Part shown: piece after piece, positions 17,923 to 27,643 of the stretch
How the letters are laid out: every line of letters starts with the position of its first letter
Numbering within the stretch: the stretch's first letter is position 1
NCBI GenBank assembly: GCA_964392365.1
Contig: CAYMPH010000019.1
Coordinates: 12,878 to 76,877, forward strand
Direction of reading: 5' to 3'
Source of the DNA: CAYMPH01 sp964392365
Lineage (GTDB): Bacteria; Spirochaetota; UBA4802; UBA5550
DNA length: 64,000 nt
Made by a program: the position numbers and the translations under genes
The notes under the pieces: generated by a model
Database searches by the model: none
The model's input: the letters and a program-made list of their open reading frames with translations, nothing else
What the model was told of the DNA's origin: nothing

Positions 17923-19137
17923 TCAGATATTATCTGCAACAGCTTTGGCAAATTCAGAGCAGCTTAAAAGTACTGCACCTTCCATCTGTCTTTCAAGATC
18001 ATAAGTAACTTTTTTCTGATCGATAGTTTTTTCAATTCCTCGTATAATTCCGTCTGCTGCTTCGTTCCAGCCGAGAAATCTGAACATCATCTCTCCGGAT
18101 AAAATCAGAGAGCCGGGATTTACTTTATCGAGCCCTGCATATTTTGGCGCAGTTCCATGAGTAGCTTCAAATACTGCTTCACTGCTTCCGATATTAGCAC
18201 CTGGAGCAATACCAAGCCCTCCAACCTGAGCAGCCAGCGCATCAGAAAGATAATCGCCATTCAGATTCGGAGTGGCAATTACATCATATTCATCCGGCCG
18301 GAGCAAAACCTGCTGGAACATTGCATCAGCAATCCTGTCCTTGATTAGAACCTTTCCCTCAGGCATCTTTCCTGAATATTTATCCCATAAATCCTTTTCA
18401 GTAACAGTTTTATCAGCAAATTCCTCAGCTGCAAGTTCATATCCCCATTCCTTAAATGCTCCTTCAGTAAATTTCATTATATTGCCTTTATGGACAAGAG
18501 TAACGCTTTTTTTCTTATTCTTAATTGCATACCGGATTGCTTCTCTAACAATATTTTTTGTATTTGTTCTGCTGATAGGCTTAATGCCGATCCCTGCATC
18601 ATATTCAATTTCAGCTTTCATTTCATTTCTTAAAAAATCTATAACCTTTTTATTTTCAGGAGTCCCCTGCTTCCATTCAATGCCGGCATAGAGATCCTCA
18701 AGATTTTCCCGATAAATAATCATATCAACAAGCTCAGGTGCTTTTACAGGACATGGAACTCCTTTAAAATATCTGACTGGTCTGATACAGGCAAAGAGTA
18801 AAAGCTTCTGTCTTAAGGCAACATTAACACTTCTGATACCACCGCCAACCGGAGTTGTCAGAGGTCCTTTTATCGCAATTTTATATTCTTTGATTTTATT
18901 AAGAGTTTCCTCGGGCAGCCATTCACCAGTTTGTTTAAATGCCTTTTCGCCTGCAAGAACCTCCATCCACTCAATCTTTCTTTTCCCTTTATATACTTTT
19001 TCTACTGCAGCATCGAAAACAATTTTTGATGCATTCCATATATCAGGACCTGTACCGTCACCTTCGATAAATAAAATTATCGGATTTTCAGGAACTTCAA
19101 CTTTTCCGTTTTCATATTTGATTTTTTCAGGTTTCAT
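17923..19137 (-). CDS. icd: Isocitrate dehydrogenase, NADP-dependent
   Basis: Oxidatively decarboxylates isocitrate to 2-oxoglutarate in the TCA cycle. The 404-residue protein aligns in layout with the E. coli-type homodimeric enzyme: IEGDGTGPDIW at the N-terminus, GIRSVNVALRQ (with the Ser that is phosphorylated in E. coli), YRENLEDLYAG, NLNGDYLSD and HGTAPKYAG. The Lys-Tyr after HGTAP is the NADP-specific signature. Monocistronic, minus strand. Confidence 0.95.
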   Translation of the reverse strand: MKPEKIKYENGKVEVPENPIILFIEGDGTGPDIWNASKIVFDAAVEKVYKGKRKIEWMEVLAGEKAFKQTGEWLPEETLNKIKEYKIAIKGPLTTPVGGGIRSVNVALRQKLLLFACIRPVRYFKGVPCPVKAPELVDMIIYRENLEDLYAGIEWKQGTPENKKVIDFLRNEMKAEIEYDAGIGIKPISRTNTKNIVREAIRYAIKNKKKSVTLVHKGNIMKFTEGAFKEWGYELAAEEFADKTVTEKDLWDKYSGKMPEGKVLIKDRIADAMFQQVLLRPDEYDVIATPNLNGDYLSDALAAQVGGLGIAPGANIGSSEAVFEATHGTAPKYAGLDKVNPGSLILSGEMMFRFLGWNEAADGIIRGIEKTIDQKKVTYDLERQMEGAVLLSCSEFAKAVADNI

Positions 19138-19349
19138 TAGATATCCTCGTTTATTTAATTATTTATTAATTAATAATAATTTTCATCCGCTGGGACATGG
19201 ATAAACAGAGTGTTTTTTTTTAAAAGAACTTTTCTGGTTTTAAAATTTATTTAAAAAGACAGATCATTTATAAAAATGGTATGTTTTCAATAAAAATTTC
19301 AATAAGAAAACAATTGATTTTATAAACAGAAAAAAGAATAAGTGCATCA

Positions 19350-20411
19350 ATGAAAAAAATCATTCATATTGATATGGACGCTTTTTATGCCTCAATAGAA
19401 CAGCGCGACGATATTTCCCTGAAAGGGAAACCCGTTGTTGTTGGAGGCAGTCCTGACAAACGCAGCGTTGTTGCAGCAGCTTCATATGAAGCAAGAAAAT
19501 ATGGAATTCATTCTGCAATGCCTGTAAAAAGAGCCCTGACACTCTGCAGCAGCCTGAAAATTGTTAAGCCTGATTTCAAAAAATATACGGAAGCATCTGG
19601 AATACTCAATCTGATCTTTAAAGACTACACTGATTTAATTGAACCGGTTTCTCTTGATGAATCTTATCTGGATGTAACAAGTAATAAAAAAAATATTGAG
19701 TATGCAACTGAAATTGCTGTTGAAATAAAAAACAGAATAAAGCATGAACTAAACCTCACTGCTTCAGCCGGGGTTGCACCGAATAAATTTCTTGCTAAAA
19801 TTGCATCTGAAATAAATAAACCAGACGGACTATTTGTCATAAAACCTCAAATGGTAGATAATTTCGTAAAAACTCTTGAAGTTAAAAAAATCTGGGGTGT
19901 CGGAAAAGTTACAGCTGAAAAACTTCACAGAATGAATGTTCGCACTTGCGGAGATCTGCAGAGATTTACCGAAAATGAACTAACAGAACATTTCGGCAAA
20001 TTCGGAATTATGCTGTATAATTTTGCGAGAGGAATTGACGATCGTCCGATTATTTCTGACAGGGAAACGAAATCTATAGCAGCGGAAATAACTTTTGATG
20101 AAGATTATTCTGATATAAACATCCTCAATAAATCTTTTAAAGAACATTCCAGCAGAATTGCATATAGACTGAAAAAAGAAAATCTGAAGTGCAGAACTAT
20201 ATCAATAAAATTAAAGTTTGAAGACTTCAGCCAGATAACCAGAAGTATTACAAACGGGCAATATACAGATGATGAAGATGTAATCTATAAAACTGCTTCA
20301 GATCTTTTAATCAAAAATTATACCGGTGAAAAAAAAGTCCGTCTAACAGGCATATCCGCAAGCGGCTTTGATGAAAAGGAAGATCAGCCATCATTGTTTG
20401 ATTTTTATTAG
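19350..20411 (+). CDS. dinB: DNA polymerase IV (DinB, Y family)
   Basis: Error-prone translesion polymerase. Catalytic motifs are IDMDAFYASIEQ (first Asp) and SLDESYLDVT (Asp-Glu pair); the ASAGVAPNKFLAKIASEINKPDG block and the C-terminal little-finger region are intact. Length 353 is typical. The C-terminus DQPSLFDFY resembles a beta-clamp-binding peptide (QxxLF). It is alone on the plus strand. I saw no convincing LexA box in the 210-nt upstream region. Confidence 0.95.
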   Translation: MKKIIHIDMDAFYASIEQRDDISLKGKPVVVGGSPDKRSVVAAASYEARKYGIHSAMPVKRALTLCSSLKIVKPDFKKYTEASGILNLIFKDYTDLIEPVSLDESYLDVTSNKKNIEYATEIAVEIKNRIKHELNLTASAGVAPNKFLAKIASEINKPDGLFVIKPQMVDNFVKTLEVKKIWGVGKVTAEKLHRMNVRTCGDLQRFTENELTEHFGKFGIMLYNFARGIDDRPIISDRETKSIAAEITFDEDYSDINILNKSFKEHSSRIAYRLKKENLKCRTISIKLKFEDFSQITRSITNGQYTDDEDVIYKTASDLLIKNYTGEKKVRLTGISASGFDEKEDQPSLFDFY

Positions 20412-20533
20412 AAACTTCTGTAAATACCAGATACCAGTAAAAAAATTTAAAATAAAATCTTTCTATCAGATGCATATTATGCCGAAAATGATAATAGCGG
20501 ATTTATTTCATATATACCGTTAAAGGATTTATT

Positions 20534-21250
20534 ATGGAAATTAACAGCAATAACGACATCCTGCAGGCCTGCAGGCTTCTGTTCAGGCCTGATCTTGAAT
20601 TTACTCTTGATTATATAAACAGCCTTAATATGGATTCACTCAAATCCGCATATAGAAATAAAATATTTGATTCTCATCCTGACAGGGCAAGATTGCTCGG
20701 ATTGGATGCAGAAGAACTTGGTGAAAAATTTAAATTAGTAGATGAAGCATACAAAAAACTCACGTCTTATATTGAAGAATTTGAAGAAAAACGGTATAAA
20801 GAATCTTTCATAAAAACAAAACCAGGAGATTCACCTGTAATTATAAAAAAATATCCTGATCATGAACTTCTTTTTGGACAGTTTCTTTTCTATTCCGGCC
20901 TTGTTTCTCTAAATACTCTGCTTGACGCTATTCACTGGCAAAGAAAACAAAGGCCGTCGTTTGGAGAAATTGCAATGGAAATGAACCTTCTCCACCCCGA
21001 TGATATAGGAAAAATTCTCAGAAATAAAAACAACGGAGAGAGATTCGGTGATTGTGCTGTGAGATTTGGAATTATAAATTCATTCCAATTCAGGTCAATT
21101 CTGGAAAAACAGCAGAAAAGCCACTTCCAGATTGGTCAGTATTTTATCAGAAAAAGAATTCTAACACCGGATAATATAAATGCATCATACAAACTTCAGA
21201 ATGAGCATAACAGCAGGGTTAAAAAAATTAAATCGGGTTTGTTCAATTAG
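20534..21250 (+). CDS. J-domain protein with MshEN/GspE-N-like C-terminal region
   Basis: A 238-residue cytoplasmic protein. Residues about 5-85 form a J-domain whose loop is SHPDRA (the HPD motif that stimulates DnaK ATPase). The C-terminal half (FGQFLFYSGLVSL, FGEIAMEMNLL, FGDCAVRFGII, IGQYFIRKRIL) has repeated short helical units of the type FGxxLxxxGxI. These resemble the N-terminal domain of GspE/PilB-type ATPases, which can bind c-di-GMP in some proteins. It has none of the Zn or G/F regions of classical DnaJ. The role is probably to recruit DnaK to a specific client. Confidence 0.7.
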   Translation: MEINSNNDILQACRLLFRPDLEFTLDYINSLNMDSLKSAYRNKIFDSHPDRARLLGLDAEELGEKFKLVDEAYKKLTSYIEEFEEKRYKESFIKTKPGDSPVIIKKYPDHELLFGQFLFYSGLVSLNTLLDAIHWQRKQRPSFGEIAMEMNLLHPDDIGKILRNKNNGERFGDCAVRFGIINSFQFRSILEKQQKSHFQIGQYFIRKRILTPDNINASYKLQNEHNSRVKKIKSGLFN

Positions 21251-21288
21251 AAGCTGAAATATTGGCTGTAAATAATTAAAAAACAATA

Positions 21289-21458
21289 GAACGCAGATGA
21301 CGCAGATTTTTTATGATATTATAAGATTAATATTTCATAGTTTTTAAAATCAGAAAATCCCATTCTATTTTCTTTCTTTCTTTTTTCTTTTATAAAAAAA
21401 AGTCCTTAATCCTATAAAAAATCCGCGATCATCATAATCATCCGTGTTTTCCGCGTTC
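21289..21458. repeat. MITE-like inverted repeat
   Basis: The left end GAACGCAGATGACGCAG is matched in inverted orientation by GAACGCGGAAAACACGG at the right end, and both are followed inward by a GAT(T)TTTTTAT segment. The 170-nt interval contains no ORF. This looks like a small non-autonomous palindromic element or REP-like repeat filling the gap between two convergent genes. Confidence 0.55.
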
Positions 21459-21464
21459 AATTTT

Positions 21465-22526
21465 TTATACTTCAATAAGTTCATAATCAGGATTTCCGAA
21501 GCCGATTTCCCTTGAATAATCGATCTGGAACTTATATGGAATATCGAACGTCAGCTCGGAGAATTTTTTGCCGGTATACTTCTCAACAAGATCAAGAGAG
21601 GAGGAATCTATTGCAACAGGATCAAAAGACAGCAAAACCCCGATATCATCACAAATTTTTTCAAATGATGTCATACAGTCGCAGTCTTTAGAAATTTTTG
21701 TAAGAAAATTTATAAAAAGTATTTTATTTTTTTTGGGAAGAGCAACACCCATAGCATGTTCAACTACTTTTTTCTGCAGCTCCTCATAAGTTGCTCCCCA
21801 GTTATAACCGACAGCATCGAATCTGCAGACCGCGAGACACTGCCCGCAGCCGATGCATTTTGAATTTTTAATTACTGCGCTTTTTTCATTAAGTGTAATA
21901 GCACCTTCAGGACACCATTTTTCGCATTGTCCGCAGAGAGTGCATTTGGAAACTTTTATCGATGGGCGGGCTGTTGAATGCTGAATTAATTTTGCCTTTC
22001 TGCTCGTGCATCCCATACCGATATTTTTTAAAGCAGCTCCAAAGCCGGCAGCAAGATGCCCGGTAAAATGGGAAAAAACAACCATTGACTGAGCTGCTGC
22101 TATACCTTTTGCAACTTTAACGCTTTTATAAATTTTACCATTTATTTCAATTTCAGTTTCCTCATCGCCAAAAAGGCCGTCTGCCATTATTATCGGCAAT
22201 TGAGTATTTTCATAGCCGAAACCATGCTTATTGGCAAGATGAATATGACTGACAGCATTTGATCTGTTACCCTTATATAAAGTTGATGTTTCTGTTAAAA
22301 ACGGAAGAGCGCCCTTTTTTTTAATTTCGGCTCCGACAGCTTTAATATGCAGCGGCCTGACAAAACCGTTTCCAGCGGCTTCTCCGAAATGCGTTTTTAC
22401 AGCAGTCATATCGTTCCTGCTGATAAAATCAAGAAGGCCATTTTCTGTTATGGTTTTTAATATTTTTAAAGATAAGCCCTGCTCATCTAAACCATCTGAT
22501 TTAATAAAAAATACTTTTTCTTTCAT
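21465..22526 (-). CDS. DUF362-domain 4Fe-4S ferredoxin protein
   Basis: A 353-residue iron-sulfur protein of the DUF362 family. Two [4Fe-4S] motifs lie near the middle, CTLCGQCEKWCPEG and CIGCGQCLAVCRFD; DUF362 blocks flank them (VKTHFGEAGNG-like and VVFSHFTGHLAAGFG). The ATG at 22526 is chosen over the longer ORF start because MKEKVFFIKSD matches the family start and AGGAAAA precedes it. It overlaps the end of the upstream small gene by 4 nt. Function unknown; an electron-transfer role is expected. Confidence 0.8.
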   Translation of the reverse strand: MKEKVFFIKSDGLDEQGLSLKILKTITENGLLDFISRNDMTAVKTHFGEAAGNGFVRPLHIKAVGAEIKKKGALPFLTETSTLYKGNRSNAVSHIHLANKHGFGYENTQLPIIMADGLFGDEETEIEINGKIYKSVKVAKGIAAAQSMVVFSHFTGHLAAGFGAALKNIGMGCTSRKAKLIQHSTARPSIKVSKCTLCGQCEKWCPEGAITLNEKSAVIKNSKCIGCGQCLAVCRFDAVGYNWGATYEELQKKVVEHAMGVALPKKNKILFINFLTKISKDCDCMTSFEKICDDIGVLLSFDPVAIDSSSLDLVEKYTGKKFSELTFDIPYKFQIDYSREIGFGNPDYELIEV

Positions 22527-22771
22527 TTTATTTTCCTGCACCTTTCTCTGCAGTCGAAAAGCCTGTTTGAACAAATAGCTTCAATTTTATTTTTTTCTTT
22601 GCCTTTTCTCATTGAAGCTTTCAGTTCGCAGGTTTCGTATCTTTCTTTGCAGATTTTTTCACATTTATAAATTTTAAAATTTATTGTATCCTCTGAAAAC
22701 AGCGTTGTAATAAATAAAGCTGAAGTTATGAACGAAGATATTATCAAATAGATTATTAATTTCATTTTCAT
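22523..22771 (-). CDS. Small secreted Cys-containing protein, function unknown
   Basis: An 82-residue protein with an N-terminal hydrophobic segment (about residues 4-25) that is a signal peptide or anchor. The mature part is rich in Lys/Arg/Glu and has five Cys spaced as CEKIC, CEL, CSNRLFDC and CRERC-like pairs, so disulfides or a metal site are possible. It overlaps the start of the DUF362 gene by 4 nt and abuts the tautomerase gene, so it is cotranscribed with both. No family recognised. Confidence 0.5.
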   Translation of the reverse strand: MKMKLIIYLIISSFITSALFITTLFSEDTINFKIYKCEKICKERYETCELKASMRKGKEKNKIEAICSNRLFDCRERCRKIK

Positions 22772-22954
22772 TTATTCAGAAAGAAGCTTTCCACCGGAAG
22801 CCCAGTCTTCCCTTTCAACCTGATCAAAAACTATATATGTTGATTCAGGTTTTTTTGCTGCAACTTCAAATAATATTGCGGTAAATTTTTCAGCAATTAT
22901 TGATTTCTGTTCTTTCGTGAGTTTCCCGGCTGTTTTAACATTTATATACGGCAT
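22772..22954 (-). CDS. 4-oxalocrotonate tautomerase family protein
   Basis: A 60-residue tautomerase-superfamily protein with the catalytic N-terminal Pro after the initiator Met (MPYINVKTAG) and the KLTKEQKSIIAEKFT helix. Length is normal for this oligomeric enzyme. The substrate is unknown; many such proteins are in non-catabolic settings. First gene of a three-gene minus-strand unit with the small secreted protein and the DUF362 protein. Confidence 0.85.
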   Translation of the reverse strand: MPYINVKTAGKLTKEQKSIIAEKFTAILFEVAAKKPESTYIVFDQVEREDWASGGKLLSE

Positions 22955-23008
22955 TTTTTTCTCCTTTTTAATAAAACAAAATACTTTTAATTAAATTTAT
23001 TATTCAAA

Positions 23009-25081
23009 CTATTTATCCGATGCAAGCGGTAAAGTTATTGCAAGACTTACTTTAAACAGCGGCTCTCTTTTAATATCTGAATGATCAATAATATTTTTCA
23101 AAACAACATCTCCGCCGTGTTTAATAACTATTTTTTCAATAAGAGTAAGGCCAAGACCGAAATCAAGTGTTTTATACTGCTCAAAAACAAGTTTCGAAAG
23201 CCTGTAAAAAGGTTCAAAAATAATTTTTTCATATTCAGGAGGAATACCGAGTATTCCATCAGAACCCTTTTCCGGTTCACTCAGTATTGTTATAACCGAG
23301 TTTCTGTTTTCAATAGAAACTATTACAATTATATAAGTTTTATTTTTAGAAAATTTAATCGCATTTATCAGACCCTCATATAGAGCTTTATAAAAATATT
23401 CCTTATTGATATTCACATATGCTTTTTTGTAAGATGCGTTTAAATCGTTAATTATTATTTTCTGATCTTTTAATTTTAAAAAGTCATTTATTTTAAATAT
23501 AACAGCTTTAACAAAATTATAATAATCCCCGAATGAAATTTTCTCCTGAACAAAATCATTAGAAATAATAAAGTCAATACTTGAAAAAGTTTTAAAAGCA
23601 TCCTGCGCTGTTTCAGCATTCGTTGCTATCATATTAAAAAGGCCTGAATCTACAAGATTTTTTCCATCGTGTTTTTCATTAACCGATTTCATCATATCGA
23701 TTAATGTTAAAAGCGATCCAAAACCAGCTCCCTGAGTAAAGCTGTTGTATATGTTTCTAAAGAGAGACTTGTCTGTTCTGGAAACATTTCTCGACATCAT
23801 CCTCTCTTTCCATTCCTGCCAGTCAAGATCCTTGTCCTGAATTTCAATGTCTGTACTTTCAATTAATTCCCTGGTTTTTTCAAGCAGCATCCGCTCTTTT
23901 TTTTCCTGTGTAATATCTTCTGAAAGAAGGATATAGTATAGAATTCCATTACTGCTGTCTCTTATTGTAGAAATTTTTGATTTAAGATAAAAAATTCCGC
24001 CGGCCTTCGTTAAGCCGTAAAGCTCTCCGCTCCATTCATTATTTTTAATTATTTTTGACCACATGTCAGGTTCAGGCATTACTTTATTTGCAGGCCTGTT
24101 GAGATTGCCTCCTGCAAAATCCTCAGGATCATAGCCGGTAATTTCACAATACTTAAAATTTACATATTCGATATCGCCAACTTTATTAACTATAACTACA
24201 AGATTCGGAGACTGATCAATTGCCTGCTTGAACATTTTAATATTTAACTGAAATTTCTCGCTTTTTTTTACTTCTTCCTTGAGATTGTTATTCACTGAAT
24301 AGATTTCTTTCGCACGCTGTTCAACAAGCTCTTCAAGATGAGCTTTGTAATTTTCAAGTTCAAGTTCTGCATTCTTTTTTTCAGTAATATCTCTCAATAA
24401 GACAAGAACACTTCCAGCACCTACATTTAGGATCCTTGCTTCAAAATAATTATTTACTGATTTATTTTTTATTGAATATTCGTAATACTGGATCTGATTT
24501 GAAGAAACCGCTTCTGATGCTAAAGGCCTGATTTTCTGAAGAACAGAATCGTTTAGAAATCCTGCATTGTAATATTCAGAGGCAAGTTTTTCATCAGATG
24601 AAGCTGTAAAGCTTCCATCTAAATTTAAATTAAAAAGTTTATCCGGAATGCTTGAAAGTATATTTGCGTTTCTTTTTTCAGTTTCCTTAAGTTTCCAGTC
24701 AGTATTAAATTTATATAAAGCCAGATCAATAACAGCGCTTAAAAGATTAAAACTATAGGGTTTAATTATATATCCAAAAGGCATGGTTTCTTTGGCGCGA
24801 TTGAAATCTTCGTCACTTGTTCCAGCAGTAAGATAAACAAACGGAATTCCGTATAAATTCCATATCTGGCAAGCAGAGTCAATTCCGTCTATTTTACCGC
24901 CAAGCTGTATATCCATAAGTACAATATCAGGTCTTAATTCTGAAGCTTTAATAACTGCCTCTTCGCCTGTTTCGACCTTTGCTAAAACTGTATAACCGGC
25001 TTTATTAAGCATAGCCTGAAGCATAACAGCAGAAGAAACTTCATCTTCAACAATTAAAACTGATATGGTTTTATTATTCAT
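23009..25081 (-). CDS. Hybrid receiver-PAS-PAS-HATPase sensor protein, atypical H-box
   Basis: A 690-residue cytoplasmic sensor. Residues about 6-120 are a receiver (LIVEDE acidic pocket, LMDIQL phosphoacceptor, IIKPYSFN). PAS-like segments follow around 150-235 and 285-395, separated by a coiled coil. The C-terminus is a GHKL ATPase (N-box EGLINAIKFSK, G2 box FGLGLTLIEKIVIKHGG). The region where a HisKA helix should lie has no HExxT/N sequence, so autophosphorylation may use an unusual residue or not occur. It reads as a protein that receives phosphate or redox/ligand signals. Monocistronic, with the 25210 gene divergent. Confidence 0.8.
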   Translation of the reverse strand: MNNKTISVLIVEDEVSSAVMLQAMLNKAGYTVLAKVETGEEAVIKASELRPDIVLMDIQLGGKIDGIDSACQIWNLYGIPFVYLTAGTSDEDFNRAKETMPFGYIIKPYSFNLLSAVIDLALYKFNTDWKLKETEKRNANILSSIPDKLFNLNLDGSFTASSDEKLASEYYNAGFLNDSVLQKIRPLASEAVSSNQIQYYEYSIKNKSVNNYFEARILNVGAGSVLVLLRDITEKKNAELELENYKAHLEELVEQRAKEIYSVNNNLKEEVKKSEKFQLNIKMFKQAIDQSPNLVVIVNKVGDIEYVNFKYCEITGYDPEDFAGGNLNRPANKVMPEPDMWSKIIKNNEWSGELYGLTKAGGIFYLKSKISTIRDSSNGILYYILLSEDITQEKKERMLLEKTRELIESTDIEIQDKDLDWQEWKERMMSRNVSRTDKSLFRNIYNSFTQGAGFGSLLTLIDMMKSVNEKHDGKNLVDSGLFNMIATNAETAQDAFKTFSSIDFIISNDFVQEKISFGDYYNFVKAVIFKINDFLKLKDQKIIINDLNASYKKAYVNINKEYFYKALYEGLINAIKFSKNKTYIIVIVSIENRNSVITILSEPEKGSDGILGIPPEYEKIIFEPFYRLSKLVFEQYKTLDFGLGLTLIEKIVIKHGGDVVLKNIIDHSDIKREPLFKVSLAITLPLASDK

Positions 25082-25209
25082 TTTATATTATTCCAATAAT
25101 AACAATTTTATTGTAAAAATAGTAATACGTCAATAACAAATACTTTTTTTTGCTTTACAATATATAAAAGCGTGTCCTATTTAACAATAATGCCAAGTAG
25201 GAGTTTTGC

Positions 25210-26553
25210 ATGCTGGAAAAGCCTGAAATAAAAAATGAAATGGATGAAAAGATAAAGCAAATTGCAGATTTTTTAGATTATGCAAGCATTATTAAAATAC
25301 TGAATAAACTTACAGATTATGCTGAAATAATAACAGAAGGAAAATTATCCGGAATAATTAACTATAACTTTCAGCTTGCAAGCCTCGAAACGAATTTAAT
25401 AGTAATTCTATTAGAAAAAATGGGCGTTTTAACCAGAATTTTCAATCTTGCAATGAAGGGAACAAAAAATCTTGAGAATGAATTTATTTCAAATATTTTC
25501 TCAGATAGCGTAAACCCATCAGGTCTTTCTTCCTATGTAAGCCTCAGATCACACATTGAAAACAGGCTGAGCAATGAAATCCAGCTTTATAACATGAATA
25601 TGCATAAAAGCAACACTACAAATGCAATGTCGATAAATGAACTTAATGGACACGTCAGAACCTATACAACTCTCGCCCAGAGTGATGTTACCATTTCTAC
25701 AAAAGCACAGCACGGTATAATTGCAGCATCCCTGCACGATGCATATGTGACTCTTTTGAATAAAAACGACTGGCGTTATGACAAAACTTATATTAAATTT
25801 TTCTTTAATGATGATGACATAAAAAACGATAATCTTATAATTGAAAAGAGACCCAGAATCTCTTTAAATGAAGTAAAAGAAAATATACAATACCTCATTA
25901 CAAAGATTGCTGAAATTAAATCAATTAAACCCGATACATTACTTAATGCGTCAGACAATGGGATAATGGCAAAAATTGCAAGACGCGAAGCTGAAAAATC
26001 CCAGTCAATTGTAAACAAGGTTTTCAAGGACAAGATGCTGGAAACCCCGTTCGGAAAGCAATACGGAACAAAAATAGATGATATTCTAATGCTTATTTTT
26101 TCAGATATCAACAAGGAAAGAAGTTACGATGAAGAAGTATTTCAAAAAAGAATAAAATCTTTATATGATCAATATTTAATCAATCCTGAATCTCTTCAGT
26201 CACCTGAAAAAAAAGATGATGCGGTTTTCAGCGTTGAATATCTGATCGGGCAGGAATTCGGAATAAAAACACTATATGAAAAATTTCTTATGGATAGAAA
26301 AGAAAATTTTATCAAGTCATTTAATGATATAATAAAACAGGAACTGGAAACATTTATTTTTAATCTTTTTTTTATTTATCTTGATGAAATGTTCAAGTCG
26401 TTATTTAAAATAATTAAAAGTCTTGACCTGAAAAAATACGCCTGCGCTTTTATTATTAAAAGAATTTATTTAATAACCGGTGAAAATCTCAACCCTTTCG
26501 GTTATTATTTCATTAAAGCTGTTGCTAAAACAGGCGGAATCAAAACTGATTAA
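25210..26553 (+). CDS. Conserved-looking helical protein, unrecognised
   Basis: A 447-residue, largely alpha-helical, charged protein with no signal peptide and no clear membrane segment. A hydrophobic patch occurs around residues 375-400 (ETFIFNLFFIYLDEMF). I recognise no domain or motif. TAGGAG lies about 7 nt before the ATG. It is divergent from the hybrid sensor and faces the PilZ gene, so a signalling association is possible but only by position. Confidence 0.55.
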   Translation: MLEKPEIKNEMDEKIKQIADFLDYASIIKILNKLTDYAEIITEGKLSGIINYNFQLASLETNLIVILLEKMGVLTRIFNLAMKGTKNLENEFISNIFSDSVNPSGLSSYVSLRSHIENRLSNEIQLYNMNMHKSNTTNAMSINELNGHVRTYTTLAQSDVTISTKAQHGIIAASLHDAYVTLLNKNDWRYDKTYIKFFFNDDDIKNDNLIIEKRPRISLNEVKENIQYLITKIAEIKSIKPDTLLNASDNGIMAKIARREAEKSQSIVNKVFKDKMLETPFGKQYGTKIDDILMLIFSDINKERSYDEEVFQKRIKSLYDQYLINPESLQSPEKKDDAVFSVEYLIGQEFGIKTLYEKFLMDRKENFIKSFNDIIKQELETFIFNLFFIYLDEMFKSLFKIIKSLDLKKYACAFIIKRIYLITGENLNPFGYYFIKAVAKTGGIKTD

Positions 26554-26562
26554 TTTTTTTTA

Positions 26563-26865
26563 TTATTCATTCATCTTTAAAACATGTTTTCTTACGTTCT
26601 CGGAAAGATTTACAAATTCAATACCCATACCGGATTTTTCATCATTGTCTGCAATCCATTTGACAATTCCTTTTATTTCCACATTTTCATTATCTGGAGT
26701 TTTAAACGATATTAATACTTCAGTTCCATTTGCAAGCGGTTCCGGTGTTGAAATAAAAATTCCACCGCTGCTGAGATCAATAGAAGTACTGTAAGTCATT
26801 GCATATTCTGAATGAACCTCAGATTTTATTTTTTTATTTACTCTTTCATTTTTTCTTTTTTCCAT
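26563..26865 (-). CDS. PilZ-domain protein (c-di-GMP receptor)
   Basis: A 100-residue single PilZ domain. The N-terminal KRKNERVNKKI carries the RxxxR-type basic motif and DLSSGGIFI the D/NxSxxG motif, together the c-di-GMP site. The KGIVKWI and GMGIEF beta strands complete the barrel. It likely acts as a diffusible c-di-GMP effector. Convergent to the 25210 gene with 9 nt between them. Confidence 0.88.
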   Translation of the reverse strand: MEKRKNERVNKKIKSEVHSEYAMTYSTSIDLSSGGIFISTPEPLANGTEVLISFKTPDNENVEIKGIVKWIADNDEKSGMGIEFVNLSENVRKHVLKMNE

Positions 26866-26997
26866 ATGCCTGCTCCTTTTCTGATTCGTTGTTAATGATT
26901 AAAAAAACTTCAATTCCGTAAAGTTTCTTCATTCTTTTTTTAATATCAATAGATTTTTTTTGTTGAAAAGTTATTAAAATGGTATTTTATATACGTA

Positions 26998-27026
26998 TTG
27001 ACAAAATTTGCAACCATTAAATTAAT
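26998..27026 (+). promoter_or_regulatory. Candidate promoter of the LonN-like gene
   Basis: TTGACA at 26998-27003 and ATTAAT at 27021-27026 with a 17-nt spacer. The TTG is also the first in-frame start of the following ORF, so the real start is more likely the ATG at 27058. Confidence 0.5.
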
Positions 27027-27057
27027 CAGCAACTATCTTATTTTTGATTTATACAAA

Positions 27058-27642
27058 ATGGAAAAAGTTAAAATATACTATATCAACAGAAAAATTGTAT
27101 TCCCAAACTGCACAATGAATGTAGTTATTCCATTAACTGAAAATTCCAGGAATCTTCAGTCAGGTGATAAAATCATAGCTTATCCAATAAGAAATTTTTT
27201 TGATATCTATTTTCATAAAAACAAGATGGCAACATATGCTGAAATTATCTCTCTGGGAATCTTCGAAAAAACGATTAAAATAAAAATAAAAGGTTTAAAC
27301 AGAATAACAATAAATAATATATATAATTATACTGAAGCGGACTTTAATATTATTCATGACAGGAAAAAAGATTCTGATGAAAAATCAACTGAAGATCTTA
27401 GAAAAAAAGCTCAGGAACTTATTTTTCTGATAAATGTTGAAGAATCAGACAAACTTATAAATCTATTAAACTATTTAACTGACATAGGACAGCTGACAGA
27501 TTTTATTTCAAATTATTTCGTTGTTGACATCAGAACCAGGCGCAAGCTTTTCAATCAGGTTGATGCTAATAAAAGAAGCATTTTACTTGATCATATATTA
27601 AAAAATCTAATTAAAAAAATGAACCGGAAAAAAAAGGATTAA
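27058..27642 (+). CDS. Protein related to the Lon N-terminal (substrate-binding) domain
   Basis: A 194-residue protein resembling a stand-alone Lon N-terminal (PUA-like) domain. INRKIVFPNCTMNVVIP and the KIIAYPIR stretch match the first beta strands, followed by a helical part (EESDKLINLLNYL). It lacks the ATPase and protease domains of Lon. The longer ORF start at 26998 sits in the promoter. The next gene begins 1 nt after the stop, so they are translationally linked. Role unknown; substrate recognition or regulation is an inference. Confidence 0.55.
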   Translation: MEKVKIYYINRKIVFPNCTMNVVIPLTENSRNLQSGDKIIAYPIRNFFDIYFHKNKMATYAEIISLGIFEKTIKIKIKGLNRITINNIYNYTEADFNIIHDRKKDSDEKSTEDLRKKAQELIFLINVEESDKLINLLNYLTDIGQLTDFISNYFVVDIRTRRKLFNQVDANKRSILLDHILKNLIKKMNRKKKD

Positions 27643-27643
27643 T

